A stretch of DNA of 64,000 nucleotides from positions 682,001 to 746,000 of the forward strand of contig JAPVLO010000133.1 of the NCBI GenBank assembly GCA_027257055.1. The letters are read 5' to 3'. This DNA is from Cephalopachus bancanus (lineage: Eukaryota > Chordata > Mammalia > Primates > Tarsiidae). Position numbers and translations under genes: made by a program. Positions 45,653 through 57,764 of this stretch are shown piece after piece. The notes under the pieces were generated by a model, which made no database searches, was not told where the DNA came from, and worked only from the letters and a program-made list of their open reading frames with translations. Within the stretch, counting starts at the first letter, position 1, and the number at the start of each line of letters is the position of its first letter.

Positions 45653-47125
45653 ATAGTGAGCTCTCAAGGTAACATGTTTTCCTACCTGCTCCCTGCCCCT
45701 TCCTTCTCTGAAGTCTAGCAGTGAAGTTGTTTCCTGAGCCTGGATCTGGGTGGCATTCTGTTCTTGGAGAATGACGAGGAGGATCACGCCAATCACTGTG
45801 AGTGATGGCTGGTCTCTGTTGTGAGCACACTATCTCATTTAATTCTTTCAATAATTCTTAACCTGGGGAAAAAGAGCCATATAATTTCTAAACTTTGATA
45901 TACATGGATTTGGAAAAATCCTTCCATTTTTCATTATATATTTCTTTTTTAGAGCTATTCTGGGTCAAAATGCAAATTAAATTCCCTAAGAAAACTTCCC
46001 CAAAGTAAATATGCAAATGTACCCTAATTGTGGTCTTGTATTGCATATGAATATGCCCTTTCTTGTAACAGAATTGGTTTCTGTTACTATATATCTCCAT
46101 GTATTAAGTATTTATCATTGCTTTGATAAATTAACACACTACTAGATTATTGACCCTTTCTTTTACAATTTTCTTCCAACCTTAATATTGTGAAGCCTGC
46201 ATAATCTATTTATTGTGGTATATTTGGTGAAAAAGAAGTTTTAGTTATGTGCTAGCATTAGTGTTGAAAATAGTCATTAAGAAATATTGGCAAATGAATA
46301 AAATTAAAGATGTATAGTTTAAAAATTATATATGTAGACATTAAAAAATTTAACAATAATCATGACAGTGGAGGTGTGACATTGAAGGCACTAACCTCAT
46401 CATAAAACCGACTCTTATGACCTCGTCTAAACCTAATTACCTCCCAAAGTTCCCATATCCAAACACTAACATTGATAATATCTATGTCACAAGTTATTGT
46501 GAGGCAAAATGTAATGGAAATGCTTTATAAACTGTAAAGCATCCTATACATACTAGTTGTACTAATTTATTCATTCATTTTTATTATTTGCAAAGCATTG
46601 CTCTAGGCAGGGTAGAGACCACAATGGTGTATTAATATGAGGGACAGAAGTCCCTGACATAAAGGGCTTGCATTTTTTATTCAAAGTAGGAATGTTTAGG
46701 CTGATTTTTTTAATCCTTTGTCTTAGAATTTACTGAAGTTTATTTCATAGCATAGTTTCACCTAAGCTTGAGGAAAGGTTTCAAGGTTGAAGGTGTTGGT
46801 GTGTATTTAGTCAAATTCCATGTCATAAAAAGTTTCCACAATGTTTACTCTTAAGATTATTTTGCACATGTAGATAAGGGGAAGCAAGGATTGGATTTTG
46901 GGTGTTTATAAATTAAGATAGTAAAGCCATTTAAATAATTGCTTTAAAAATGTGTTATCTTTAAAAAAACAGACAGACTGTCAGTCTAGGTCTCTCAAAT
47001 TCTTTAAGATTTGATTAACAATCTGCCTCTTTCAAGAACTATCTTTGATGTAGCTGAGAAGTACCTATGATGCCACAGTTTGGTAGATTGTATCAACCAT
47101 GGGGCATTAATGTTTCTGGTTTCAC
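45653..47125. other. unassigned AT-rich sequence
   Basis: No supportable gene. 46560-46680 resembles an old interspersed repeat (TTATTATTTGCAAAGCATTG, CCCTGACATAAAGGGCTTGC) of uncertain family. Confidence 0.45.
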
Positions 47126-47129
47126 ATGA

Positions 47130-47640
47130 TCTTTTTGTTACTCCTCCTTTAAGAGACAGTCTATTTCCATTTCCTTGAGTGGAGATGGGCTTTTGTGACC
47201 ACCTCAATGAATAGAATGAGGTGAAAGGGAGGCTACATGAGTTCCAAGGCTAGGTCATAAAATGAGACAGCTACTTCCTGACTTTCTTCCTCTTGGGATA
47301 TTGAGCTGGTAAGAGGTACAGCTACCCTGACTCCAGCATGTGGAAGACCTTATGGAGAGACCTCATGCAGATAGAGTCTGTATTCTGCCAAGCCCCAGGT
47401 GTTTGAGTTCTTCCCAAATGCTGGGCCTTGGAAGGTGACAACATCCGTCCTTCAAATGCTCAGGTTGATGCCAAGTGGAGCAGACACAAGCTGTCCCTGA
47501 TGAACACAACCCAGATTTCAACTTCATAAGTAAATTCATTTTGCTGCTTTGTGGAGGCTTGTGTGAAACCATAGATAACCAGAACACATAGTAAGTCAAC
47601 TGATGGCTTGCTGATGTATTTAGCCTGAAACACTATTGAC
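47130..47640 (+). mobile_element. MLT1-like MaLR LTR
   Basis: GAGTTCCAAGGCTAGGTCAT, CTACTTCCTGACTTTCTTCC, ATGTGGAAGACCTTATGGAG and CAAGCCCCAGGTGTTTGAGT follow the middle of an MLT1-type LTR (CTTCCAAGGCTGGGTCATAAAA, GGAGAGGCCACGTG). It is diverged, its ends are not clearly preserved, and there is no internal region. Confidence 0.6.
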
Positions 47641-47660
47641 ATCCACCATGAAAAAAAAAA

Positions 47661-47953
47661 TTTTTTTTTTTTTTTGAGTTAGAGTCTCACTCTGTCTCCC
47701 AGGCTGGAGTGCAGTGGCATACATACGGCCACCCTGGCATCGACCTGCTAGACGCTTGCAATGCTTTCACCTCAGCCATCCAAGTAGCCAGAACTACAGG
47801 CATGTGCTACCACACCTGGCTAATTTTTGATTTACTGTAGAGAGGAGGTCTTGCCAAGTTGCCAGGGCTGGTCTTGAACCTGTGGGCTCAGGTAATTCAC
47901 TCTCCTTGGCCTCCAAAGTGCTAGGATTACTGGCTGAGCCACTGAGCCCAGCC
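47661..47953 (-). mobile_element. Alu SINE, lineage-type dimer
   Basis: Antisense copy: T-rich tail, TTGAGTTAGAGTCTCACTC, GGCATCGACCTGCTAGAC, ATTTTTGATTTACTGTAGAG linker, end AGCCACTGAGCCCAGCC. Moderately diverged. Confidence 0.9.
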
Positions 47954-48960
47954 GAGGATATTTTTGCTTGAGAGCTATTCTACATAAATTCTCTGCACTG
48001 AGTATACTGCCATGTATATGTTAAAACTAGTGGTATTATTTGATATACAGGGTTGCCAGTGTGGTTCTCTGAATCCAGTCTACCCAGTTCACATGGATTG
48101 AACCTCTTATCTCATTGATTATATGGAAGCATCGATAGATTATGTTATTAGTTAGGGAGATTTGGGCTGCAAGTAGCAGAAAACCCTAGTAAAAATGGCT
48201 GAACAAAAAGATGTGTATTATCTCATAAAATAATAAGCTTATGGGTAGCACACCTTCAGATTTGACTCTGTCAACCTTGACAGTCTGCCAGGTTTTAGGC
48301 TTGCCTCCTCTGGGTCACAAAAAAATCTCTTAGGGTTCTCAGAACCACATTTAGACAGGAAGACATCTAGCTAAAGAAGAATGACTTTTCTTCTGCTTCT
48401 CTCTCTTATTTTTGCAGAGGTCCACAGCAGGCTTCCCTTCAGGGGCCTTTAGTCAGTGTCAGTCAAATGACCTTGGAACCTCCATGAATAATCAGGCAAT
48501 ATCATCAGAGATCACCAGCATCCTCTTATATATCCATCCTCTTATATATCATTTTATGTCCTAGAAGTGGTATCCTAAAAGTTAAGACACTTGCGAAAGG
48601 AAGATCAGATTGGGTCAAGTTTAATGATCGTTAGTGTTAGGGCAAACACATCTTAAGAGCTAAAAATGCAAAATATAATTATGCAATTAATGTGTATAAA
48701 CTAGAGACAGAGAGTCTGCTGACTCTGAGACACTAAGACCAACTACTCTTAGTTAAAACATTTTTATGGACTATGAAGAGAACTCAGAATACTGTATCAA
48801 GGCTTGAGGAAAAAAAATCCGGTAGTGACCCAGCTGAAATCTGTGTCTGTTAAACCATCACAACTGAGAAAGAAGTTGTTTCTTAAAATTGCCTGTTGTG
48901 AAACAACTATTACTTTAATAGTTAGCTACATTTCAGCCCTGAGAAGACTGAGTATTCAGT
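47954..48960. other. unassigned, partly ancient repeat
   Basis: 48150-48480 (GGCTGCAAGTAGCAGAAAAC, AACAAAAAGATGTGTATTAT) resembles a common old mammalian repeat whose family I could not fix. CATCCTCTTATATATC is tandemly duplicated without mismatch at 48519-48550. No gene. Confidence 0.5.
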
Positions 48961-48963
48961 GTT

Positions 48964-49318
48964 TTCTATGGCTTGAATATGTCCTCCGGAAAGCGTGTGT
49001 TGAAAACTTAATCTCCAATATGACAGTGTTGGGAGAAGAAGCCTTGTGGATGGTGTTTGGGCAATGAGGACTCCGTCTTCATGAATGAATTAATGACAAT
49101 TATAAAATGATTGAAGGTTGGGACTTTGATATCTTGCCCTTACACACTCTTGCCCTTCTGCCTTTGTCATGGGGTGATGCAGCATGAAGGTCCATGCCAG
49201 CTGCTGGCACCTTGACCTTAGACTTAGCCTTAAGAACTGTGAGAAATAAATTTCTTTTGTTTATAAATTATCTGGTCTGTGGTATTCTGTCGCAGCAACA
49301 CAAAACTGACAAAGACAG
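48964..49318 (+). mobile_element. MST-type MaLR solo LTR
   Basis: A near full-length match in order: CTATGGCTTGAATATGTCC, TTGAAAACTTAATCTCCAAT, GTGACAGT-like block, CTTCATGAATGAATTAATGA, CTTGCCCTTCTGCCTT, AACTGTGAGAAATAAATTTC (polyadenylation signal), GTATTCTGTCGCAGCAACAC. No internal region or second LTR is present, so it is a solo LTR of an ancient endogenous retrovirus-like element with no coding capacity. Confidence 0.9.
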
Positions 49319-49553
49319 TGAGAAACAATTTAAGATAATCAAACTATGGTGTTAGTAGCATATTTGATGTTTTATATAATTGTAATTTTTATGGAACTGG
49401 GTCCTGTAGAGTTACAAGTCAGCTTTGTTATTCCTTCTTAAAATACAAAATTAAGTTATCAATTTGATTTGTGTTTTATGTCAAAATCTTACCAGGTTTA
49501 TACACAATGTTGAAACATCTGTGAGAACATAATCCATCGTGCTAATTTTAAAA
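49319..49553. other. unassigned sequence
   Basis: Short unique AT-rich spacer between the MST LTR and an Alu. Confidence 0.5.
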
Positions 49554-49564
49554 ATATAATATAG

Positions 49565-49840
49565 AACCGGGCTCAGTGGCTCAGCCTGTAATCCCGCGCC
49601 TTTTGGAGGCTGAGGTGAGTGGATTGCCTGAGCCCGCGGGTTCGAGACCCGTTTGGGCAGCGAGACCTCATCTCTACAAAAAATAAAAAAATCAGCCAGG
49701 AGTGGTAGCGCATGCCTGTAATTCCGGCTACTTGGAAGGCTGAGGCGGAAGGATCGCAGGAGCCCAGCAGGCGAGGCTGCAGGGCCAGGAGCGGCCACTG
49801 CACTCAAGTCTGGGCGACAGAGTGAAACTCCAACTCAAAA

Positions 49841-49858
<18 letters not shown>
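49565..49858 (+). mobile_element. Alu SINE, young lineage-specific dimer
   Basis: Near-consensus copy: ACCGGGCTCAGTGGCTCAGC, GCCCGCGGGTTCGAGACCCG, GTAATTCCGGCTACTTGG, GGAGCGGCCACTGCACTC, GTGAAACTCCAACTC and about 22 A. ATATAATATAG at 49554-49564 recurs at 49894-49904 as the target-site duplication, beyond a (TA)n tract. Confidence 0.94.

Positions 49859-49900
<42 letters not shown>
49859..49900 (+). repeat. (TA)n microsatellite at the Alu tail
   Basis: About twenty TA units between the Alu poly-A and its 3' target-site duplication. It probably grew from the junction of the A tail with the AT-rich duplication. Confidence 0.95.
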
Positions 49901-49904
<4 letters not shown>

Positions 49905-51520
49905 TTGTTTTAGAACTCAAAAAGTTTTGTTAAGTAAAATAATCTAGGTATTTTTAATTTTGAATACATTTTCTTTATACAGTTTAAAGTATTTGATGTT
50001 GTCCAATTTTGTAAATGATGCCAAACATTAATCAGAGGACCTTTAAAACTAGTTATTAAAACTTCCCAAGTTATTAATAGAATTATGATAAAGTCTACAA
50101 GTTGAAAGCTTATGGAGAACTACATATATATGACCTTAATAAAATGATGTTCAATTTTTTAAAATAAAAGTAAATGTATAGACTTTTTTCTGAACAAAAA
50201 ACTGCTCCTAAAATCACCAAAAAAATTAATATTTAACAGCCAGGACTTATTTACATGCTCATTGCTAAACCAATCACTGCAAGTGCAGTGTGTTCACTGT
50301 TACTAACTTAGACCTATCATTTCACTGAAGGGACCTGGAGAGGGGCTCAGTCTTCTGGTATCCTAGTAAATCAGGCCATCCACCATAAACAGAACTTTAC
50401 AGCATGTTTGCTAAAAGATGAAGACTTCACTTAATAAAGAGAGTCTTAATCTTTATTTCCTGGGATGAACTCTGCAGCCTCTTTGTAGATCTTTGTAGAT
50501 TCTCTTTCCTTGTTGACCACAAGGTAAAACATGTAAGAAAGGGTTCTTGGGAATGTGCCAATATAAAAGATCGGCTATAATTGTGATGCCTTAAGGTACT
50601 GGAACTTGGGGGTTCTCCTCCCCTGGCTGGTGAATTCTTTCCCATCTCTTTTCTGAAATATGTTTCTTGTAAAGTCTTATTCTAATTTTTGAGTCTGCAG
50701 TCTATTTGCAACAAGATTAGACAAATTCAGAGCTTTTCAGGAAAGAAATAAAGGAGGATGTGGAGAAGGTGTTGGTTGTTAAGGCAGCCCCAGTGTCTGT
50801 CATAATTTTCAAATGGATTAATTTCGATCCTTTGACATTGTTTGGCTGACAGTATATATAAGTTCTTGATGATAACCTTTGATCAATATCAGTCTGAGGC
50901 AGCCAAATTCATATTTCCTTAGATAAGTGCTAAATGATGTTTTGTAATAAACATATATGTTTTAAGAGTAAAGTCCTTCAGATATTTAATTATTTGTAAT
51001 GGTACAACTAATCCAGAAAATAAATTTTCCAGGGAAAAGAGACATTCAAGTATTTATTGATAGAAAAACTGGATATGATATATGGGCAATGCATTAGAAA
51101 AGAAACACAGAATGGTAAGAGCTTCACAGCCTTAATTAATGATGTAATTTAGACTGGAATAATTTATTTTCTTTGGATTATCCAACCACTAATCTAATAT
51201 ATTTTTCTCAAGTGCTTACATACACAAAGCAGAAAAAGATCGTAGTTATAATTTTATGATCTAGGTGAGACACAGAATCTGTGAACCTAAAAAGGTAATT
51301 AATAATATGAAATGGAATGTGATCATTGTCAGATAAACCATTAGGTACCTAATGTATAGGAATTGAAGAAAAGGAAGACATTTTCAGCTCAAGTAATAAG
51401 AGATCGTTTACAGGCTAAACCTTTTTCCTAAGTTCTTGATAACTACCTACTATACATAGGCATTTGGATTTGGCATTGGTTAGTTAACCATCGGCTCAAA
51501 ATTTCTGTACAATAGACAAC
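49905..51520. other. unassigned AT-rich sequence
   Basis: No exon or RNA gene. A 10-bp tandem repeat TCTTTGTAGA lies near 50487-50509. Otherwise unique. Confidence 0.5.
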
Positions 51521-51524
51521 CCAG

Positions 51525-51650
51525 TAACTTGAACAGCACACATTGAACGACCACTCCTGCATATAGTGCTTGGTATCTAGCAAGCGATATTTATATTTTT
51601 TGAGTGAATGAATAAATAAGTAAATAAAGGAATAAATGAAGAGGAAGTTG
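51525..51650 (+). repeat. L2 LINE 3' tail fragment
   Basis: GTGCTTGGTATCTAGCAAGC and TATTTTTTGAGTGAATGAAT followed by (AAATAAGT)-like repeats match the L2 3' end (GCCTGGCACATAGTAGGTGC, TTGTTGAATGAATGAATAAA). Confidence 0.6.
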
Positions 51651-52674
51651 GATTTGAATGCACTCTGAAGGATGCTGGAATTGGAAACTGTTAAAAAGGT
51701 AACCAAGATGGAGAATTTTGTGAGCATAGATATTAAGCTAGAAGCATGTAAGACATATCATGAGACACAGTTGTAGGGTAAATACAGGACATATACACCA
51801 CTCCCCCTCCCTTGCTGATGACAGTTTCTCAACTGGGAAGATGGTACCTGGCCAAGGCCATCTGTGCCCAGTCAAAATGCCCTGGAAGATATGCACATCT
51901 GTGAAGTCAAGGCAGCTACTGAAAGTCAACATCTTTGTTTTTGCTTCTTTGCACATAATACTATTGCTGTATCTTGCTCCTTTTCCCACACTGGGGATAT
52001 ATAATCTCTCCCCATATCTATTGAGGTATGGAGAGCTTTGTACCGACTGGCCGCCTTTGGTCCCATAATAATATAGACCCGTGTCTTTACCAATATATCC
52101 TCTGGGTTATTTTTTTGAATAGATAAACATTACATGAGTACCCTGTCTGATTTGAGGCAGCCACGATACAGCAGTAAATAGACGAATTTGACTGGAATAT
52201 ACAGAAATAATACCAAAAAATAGTGATAAATAAATTAAAAAGCAGGTTGAGGTCAGGTTAAGGTGCTTGGGCTGTATCCCGTATGCAGCACGGGACCACT
52301 GAAAGGTATAGAACAAGAATTGCTGAAAATTGTGTTGTAGGAAAGTTATTCTATAGCTGTGTGAGATATGAATGTAAGAGATAAGTTCAGTTATACAGAT
52401 ACACAGATACATAGATACATAAATGTACCAAAAAAAAGATGACGGGGCCTGAATTAAGGTTATAGATATGGAAATAGAAAGGCACATCTGAGTACAATGT
52501 AAAAGAAAATTGAATCTCAACAAGTTATATCCAGGTTTCAGTAGAAGTGAAAATTATATGAACTTTCAACCCTGAATGGTTGAAATAAAGGTATAACTAC
52601 AGAGAAACAAGGAGGATCTTTTATGTGGGATGAAAATATCACAGGTTCAGGCTTTAAATATTTTGTTTTTGAGA
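51651..52674. other. unassigned sequence
   Basis: No supportable gene. A short (GATACA)n-like repeat at 52395-52425 produces Tyr/Ile-rich antisense frames. The rest is unique. Confidence 0.5.
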
Positions 52675-52675
52675 A

Positions 52676-53172
52676 TGAAAGTTGTGATAGGCAGTTTCTA
52701 CAATATCCCCTAAAAATCCCTACCACCCAGGATTTACACCTTTAGTGTAGGCTACATCTTCTGAATTGCTTCCAATGAATTGAATTCAGCAGAAGAGATG
52801 GAATGTCACTTTTGAGATTAAGTTATAAAAATGATATGGAATGTCTATCTTGTGTGCTCATGTTTACTTTTGGATTGGTTGCCCTGAGTAGCACAGGGTA
52901 CCATGGAGAGCCTGTGAATATGGCAAGGAACTAAGATATACCAATAAGCATGTGAGTAAACTTAAAAGCACACTACTCCTTTCCCAGCTTAGCTTTTGGA
53001 TACAATCACAGCCTTAACTTGATTACAATCTCACGAGAGATCTTGAGCCAGAGGCACCCAGGTAGACCACATTGAGACTCCTGACACACTGAAACTGTGA
53101 GATAATGCATGTTTATTGTTATAAGTTGTGAAGTTTTAGGGTAACTGGTTTTATAGTAATCAATGCCTAGTA
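52676..53172 (+). mobile_element. MLT1-type MaLR solo LTR
   Basis: The 3' half is clear: TCTTGAGCCAGAGGCACCCA, GACACACTGAAACTGTGAGA, TAATGCATGTTTATTGTTAT and AAGTTTTAGGGTAACTGG correspond to the MLT1 terminal section (CTGTGAGATAATAAATGTTTGTTGTTTTAAGCC, then GGGGTAATTTGTTA). The 5' half (GTGATAGGCAGTTTCTACAA, GAGATTAAGTTATAAAA) is weaker. Solo, non-coding. Confidence 0.8.
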
Positions 53173-53750
53173 TAGTAGTTTACTCAATACTGTTAATTTG
53201 ATTGGGATTGAGTATATGTGTGGGTTTAAAATTGTATGCCTTGAGGGGAGACCTGAAGGATTGATACTCACAGGGATACTGTATTTAACATGACATTTAG
53301 GGAAAAAGGTAGTTTCAAGAAGGATATGGCCAATAATGCCAAGTGGTAAAAATAAACCATGAATAACCGGGAAAAAATTCTTTTTTTCCTTCAAAATGTC
53401 CAAATAATACCTATATGGGGGATTATTGTGGCAATTGAACAAAACAAAAGATTCTTCAATTACTTACCATGCATACTTTCACAGAAAACACAAAAGTCCA
53501 AATGCCAGTAAAGCGATATGATGTAAATATTACCTTCATGACAAACAGGCACAATTTATATAATTCAGATTGCTAGTTCTATTAAAATATATTAGTGATA
53601 TAAAACTAAACAAATTTAAAGATTATAAAATGTATTGAAAGTTTGAAGGAGTGTTGTTCACCAAGTGCTGTGAGAGATGATCTAATGTATGATTTATAAA
53701 AACAAGTCATAGACTATGAGTGAAGGATTGGTTATTATGCAAGGTATTTC
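53173..53750. other. unassigned AT-rich sequence
   Basis: Unique AT-rich DNA. No gene or assignable repeat. Confidence 0.5.
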
Positions 53751-53753
53751 CCA

Positions 53754-53756
<3 letters not shown>

Positions 53757-53784
<28 letters not shown>

Positions 53785-54056
53785 CAGTTGGAGTCTCACT
53801 CTGTCACCCAGACTGGCGTGCAGTGGCCACTCCCGGCCACCGCAGCCTCGACCTGCTGGGCTCTGGCGATTCTTCCGCCTCAGCCTTCAAGTAGCCGGAA
53901 TTATAGGCACGTGCTACCACACCCAGCTGATTTTTTGATTTATTGTAGAGATGAGGTCTTGTTGCCCAGGCGGGTCTCGAACCCGCGGGCTCAGGCATTC
54001 CACTCACCTCAGCCTCCCAAAGGCGCGGGATTACAGGCTGAGCCACCGAGCCCGGC
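53757..54056 (-). mobile_element. Alu SINE, young lineage-specific dimer with (TTC)n tail
   Basis: Antisense near-consensus body with CCACTCCCGGCCACCGCAGC, GGGTCTCGAACCCGCGGGCT and AGCCACCGAGCCCGGC. The tail has become (TTC)n at 53757-53777. TCTTCTT on both sides may be the remnant of the target-site duplication. Confidence 0.94.
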
Positions 54057-54066
54057 TCTTCTTGTT

Positions 54067-56895
54067 TTTATAATCAATATTTTTTATTATGATATTGTGG
54101 GGTACAATTAGGGGTTAGGTGTACAAATATGCTTCGTTCAGGCACCCTTGTTGATAAGAGGTGTCTCCCCGTCCCCAGACAGATATTTACTACGATTAAT
54201 CCCATCTCCCTTCCCCTCCCCCACAATAGTTTCCCACCAGTCAGTCACTTTCTTATGGTAATACATTGGATGATCAAGGTCCACTATATGAGTCAGAACA
54301 TATGATACTCAGATCTTTGTTTCTGTGAGAGGTCACTCAGTATTATAGACTCTAGTTCCATCCAGGTTGCTGCAAAATTCATGATTTTGTTCTTTTTTAT
54401 GGCTGTGTAGTATTCTATCGTGTATATGTACCACATTTTTTTAATCCAGTCCTCTTTTGATGGACAGCATGGTTGGTTCCAGGATCTTGCTATTGTGAAC
54501 AATGCTGCGATAAACAAACATGTGTAGGTATCGTGTGTAGGTAGTCGAAGTGATTTGAGTTCTTCAGGGTATATTCCCAGTAGGGGGATTGCAGGGTCAT
54601 ATGGGAGGTTGATATTTAGAGCTTTTAGGAATAACCACACTGCTTTCCACAGAGGTTGCACTAGTTTACACTCCCACCAACAGTGTAGAAGAGTTCCCTG
54701 TTCACCACCCCCTCTCCAGCAACTGTTATTTTTTGAGTTGTTGATAATTGCCATTCTGACTCGAGTTAGGTGGTATCTCAGTGTGGTTTTGATTTTCATC
54801 TCCATGATGATCAGTGAGGTTGAACATTTCTTCATGTGTCTGTTGGCTGCTCGGATGTCTTCCTTTGTGAAATGTCTGTTCATATCTTTTGCCCATTTTA
54901 TAAAGGAGTTGTTTGCTTTTTTCTTTTCAGCATATTTGAGTTCCTTGTAGATCCAAGATGTTGAGCCTTTGTCAGACCTGGAGTTGGCAAATACTTTTTC
55001 CCAGTCTGTAGGCTGTCTCCCTGCTCTCTTGATGGTTTCTTTGGCTTTGCAGAAGTTTGTCAGTTTAATGAGGTCCCACTTGTCTATCTTATCTCTTATG
55101 GCCTGTGGGTTTTGGGTTTTGTTCAGGAATTGGATGCCAGTTCCAATTCCATGAGGGTATGTCCTTCATTTTCTAAGGTTCTTATAGTTTGAGGTTTTAC
55201 ATTGAGGTCTCTGATCCATTTGGAGTTAATTTTTGTGTATGGGGATAGATAGGGGGTCCTTTTTCAATCTTCTGCATGTGGTCAGCCAGTTTTCCCAGCA
55301 CCATTTACTGAATAGGTTCTCCTCTCCCCAGTGGTAGGTGGTGGAGGCTTTGTCAAAGATGAGTTGGTTGACAAATTGAAGTTTTGCTTCTGGAATCTCA
55401 GTTCTATTCCATTGGTCTATATGCCTGTTCCTATACCAATACCAAGCTGTTTTGATGACTGTAGCTTTATAGTAAAGTTTGAAGTCTGGTAATGTGATGC
55501 CACCTGCTTTGTGCTTTTTGCTAAGGATTGTTCTGGCCATTCTTGGTCGTTTGTGTTTCCATATGAATTTCTGTGTTGTTTTTTCTAGGTCTGAGAAGAA
55601 TGTTGCTGGTAATTTGATGGGTATTGCATTAAATCTGTAGATTGCCTTAGGTAGGATGGACATCTTCACAATGTTGATTCTTCCAACCCATGAGCATGGG
55701 CTATTTTTCCACTTGCTTGTGTCACCTTTGATTTCTTTGAGCAGTGATTTGCGGTTTTCATTGTAAAGGTCTTTCATGTTTCTGGTTAGAAAGATGCCAA
55801 GGTATTTCATTTTTTTGTGGCTATTGTGAATGGAATTGTGCTTTTTATTTGGATTTCTGTTTGTTTATTATTGGTGTAAAGAAATGCAATCGTCTTTTGC
55901 ACATTTATTTTATATCCTGAGACTTTGTCAAAGTCCTTTATCAGTGTAAGGAGGTTTTTGACAGATTCTCTTGGGTTTTCAAGGTACACAATCATGTCAT
56001 CTGCAAAGAGAGCTAACTTGACTTCCTCTTTTCCTATTTGGATACCCCTGATTGCCTTCTCTTCTCTGATTGCTCTAGCCAGGACTTCCAATAGTATATT
56101 GAACAGGAGGGGTGAGAGTGGGTATTCTTGTCTTGTTCCAGTTTGCAGGGGAAATGGTTCCAATTTTTGTCCATTAGGAGTATGCTGGTTGTGGGTTTCT
56201 CGTAGATGGCTTTTACTACTTTGAGGTATGTTCCCTGTATGCCTAGATATTCGAGGGTTTTTATCAAGAAGGGGTGCTGGATTTTATCAAAAGCTTTTTC
56301 TGCATCTAATGATATAATCATGTGGTTTTTGTTTTGACATCTGTTGATGTATTTAATTACATTTATGGTTTTACGAATGTTGAACCAGACTTGCATCCCA
56401 GGGATGAAGCCTACTTGGTCATAATGGATGATTTTTGAGATGTGTTGTTAAATCTGGTTTGCTAGGATCTTGTTGAGAATTTTAGCATCTAAGTTCATCA
56501 AAGATATTGGCCTGTAGTTCTCTTTCTTTGTTGGATTTTTATCTGGGTTGGGTGTCAATGTGATGTTAGCGCGTAAAATGATTTGGGGAGAGTTGCATCT
56601 TTCTCAATCACCTGGAATATCTTCAGCAGGATTGGTATCAGCTCCTCCTTAAATGTTTTGTAGAATTCTGCTGGAAAGCCATCTGGTCCAGGGCTTTTTT
56701 TAATTGTTAGTTTTCTTATTACGTAGTCAATTCCCTTGATTGTTATTGGTCTATTTAGGGACTCAATTTCTTCTTGTTTCAACCTAGGCAGGTTGTGTGA
56801 TAACAGAAAGTCCTCCATTTCCTTGAGGTTTTCAGGTTTGTTTCCATACAAGTGTACATAGTAGTCTCTAATGATCTTCTGTATTTCTTCAGGAT
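54067..56895 (-). mobile_element. L1, about 2.8 kb: ORF2 C-terminal half plus 3' UTR
   Basis: The antisense element has its 3' end at TTTTTTATTATGATATTGTG and GGGGTTAGGTGTACAAA. ORF2 is split into several frames: about 54293-54883 (C-terminus, [13 protein letters not shown]), 55226-55810, 55807-56163 (reverse transcriptase, with intact FADD), 56034-56396, and 56555-56851 (KKSPGPDGFPAEFYKTFKEE). Few frameshifts separate them, so it was once a nearly full ORF2 half. It starts at GAAGAAATACAGAAG and lacks the endonuclease domain. Defective. Confidence 0.95.
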
Positions 56896-57057
56896 ATCTG
56901 CAATATCTGGCCTTGGTGGGAGTGAGGGTCCCCAGGCCTCAGACCAGTGCAGCTGGTGGTGGGCAGGAGGGTGGGTGAAGAAAAGTAAGAGTCTTTTGGG
57001 GAACTCACGTTCGGAGAATTTCACAATTCCACCTATACCATTGCCATCTTACCAGAA
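56896..57057 (-). other. GC-richer block joined to the 5' end of the L1
   Basis: Reading antisense, about 160 bp begins TAAGATGGCAATGGTATAGG (after CTGG), continues with GAAATTCTCCGAACGTGAG and a CCACCCTCCTGCCCACC stretch, and joins the L1 at GATATTGCAGATATCCTGAA. It is not ORF2. A start in an AAGATGG word would fit an L1 5' UTR joined to mid-ORF2 by internal deletion or splicing, but plain flanking DNA is also possible. Confidence 0.35.
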
Positions 57058-57750
57058 CTCTGCTTTTTCATTATATTTTTAAACTTGGTCTGATTTTTCA
57101 TAAAACACAGCAAGTCTCTTGCCAAGTAACATCATTTCTTTGGGTTCTCTTCCAGAGGCGGTGTGGGGAGCGATGGCAGCAGCAGCAGACACTTTTAGCC
57201 TGACTTTTCTGTGTCCGCATGTCTTCGTGTGCACCCTATTTTCTTCTTAAATAGTATCCTACCAGCCCTAAAAACAAACAAAAGAGACAAATCTCTCCCC
57301 AGTTGATCTCTGATGGGAATTAAGCTCCATTGGATGAGAATTGAATGGGAATGTATGACCTTCCTCACCATCCCATAGCTCCAGAGACAATGATTTTGTT
57401 GTAGCAATTTAAACGATGTCTTTTGAATGTTAGTTTATTAATAATAACAATTATTTTTCTAATTTAACATATTTTAATGACTCCTATATGGGATTTCATA
57501 AAATTGCAGGGCTAATCTAAGGCTTAAATCCATGAATTCAGTTATTTTCACCTTATATCACCGGTATAGTTTATGTAAAGACTACTCTTGGTTGGTATTT
57601 CCTTCTCTCAGCTGTTCATGAACTCTGTGTAAGACTTAGATAACATTAGACCAAAAGGACCCCACTTTTTATTTCATGATCATCTCCTAAAATAGCAAAC
57701 ATCATTGAGTGCTTTTGTGTGTGGAACTTTTGGTAAACTACAGTTGTCTT
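57058..57750. other. unassigned sequence
   Basis: Unique DNA. A short CAGCAGCAGCAGAC run lies near 57177. No exon supported. Confidence 0.5.
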
Positions 57751-57764
57751 TAAAAATGAGTGTA

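Noticed and set aside
52107..52523. 138-codon Ile/Tyr/Ser-rich antisense frame
   Set aside because: Much of it derives from a GATACA-like simple repeat and AT-rich sequence, and no family is recognisable.
54293..56851. Reverse transcriptase frames considered as a possible active or domesticated gene
   Set aside because: ORF2 is broken into several frames, lacks the endonuclease domain and ORF1, and has a normal L1 3' UTR. It is a dead L1.
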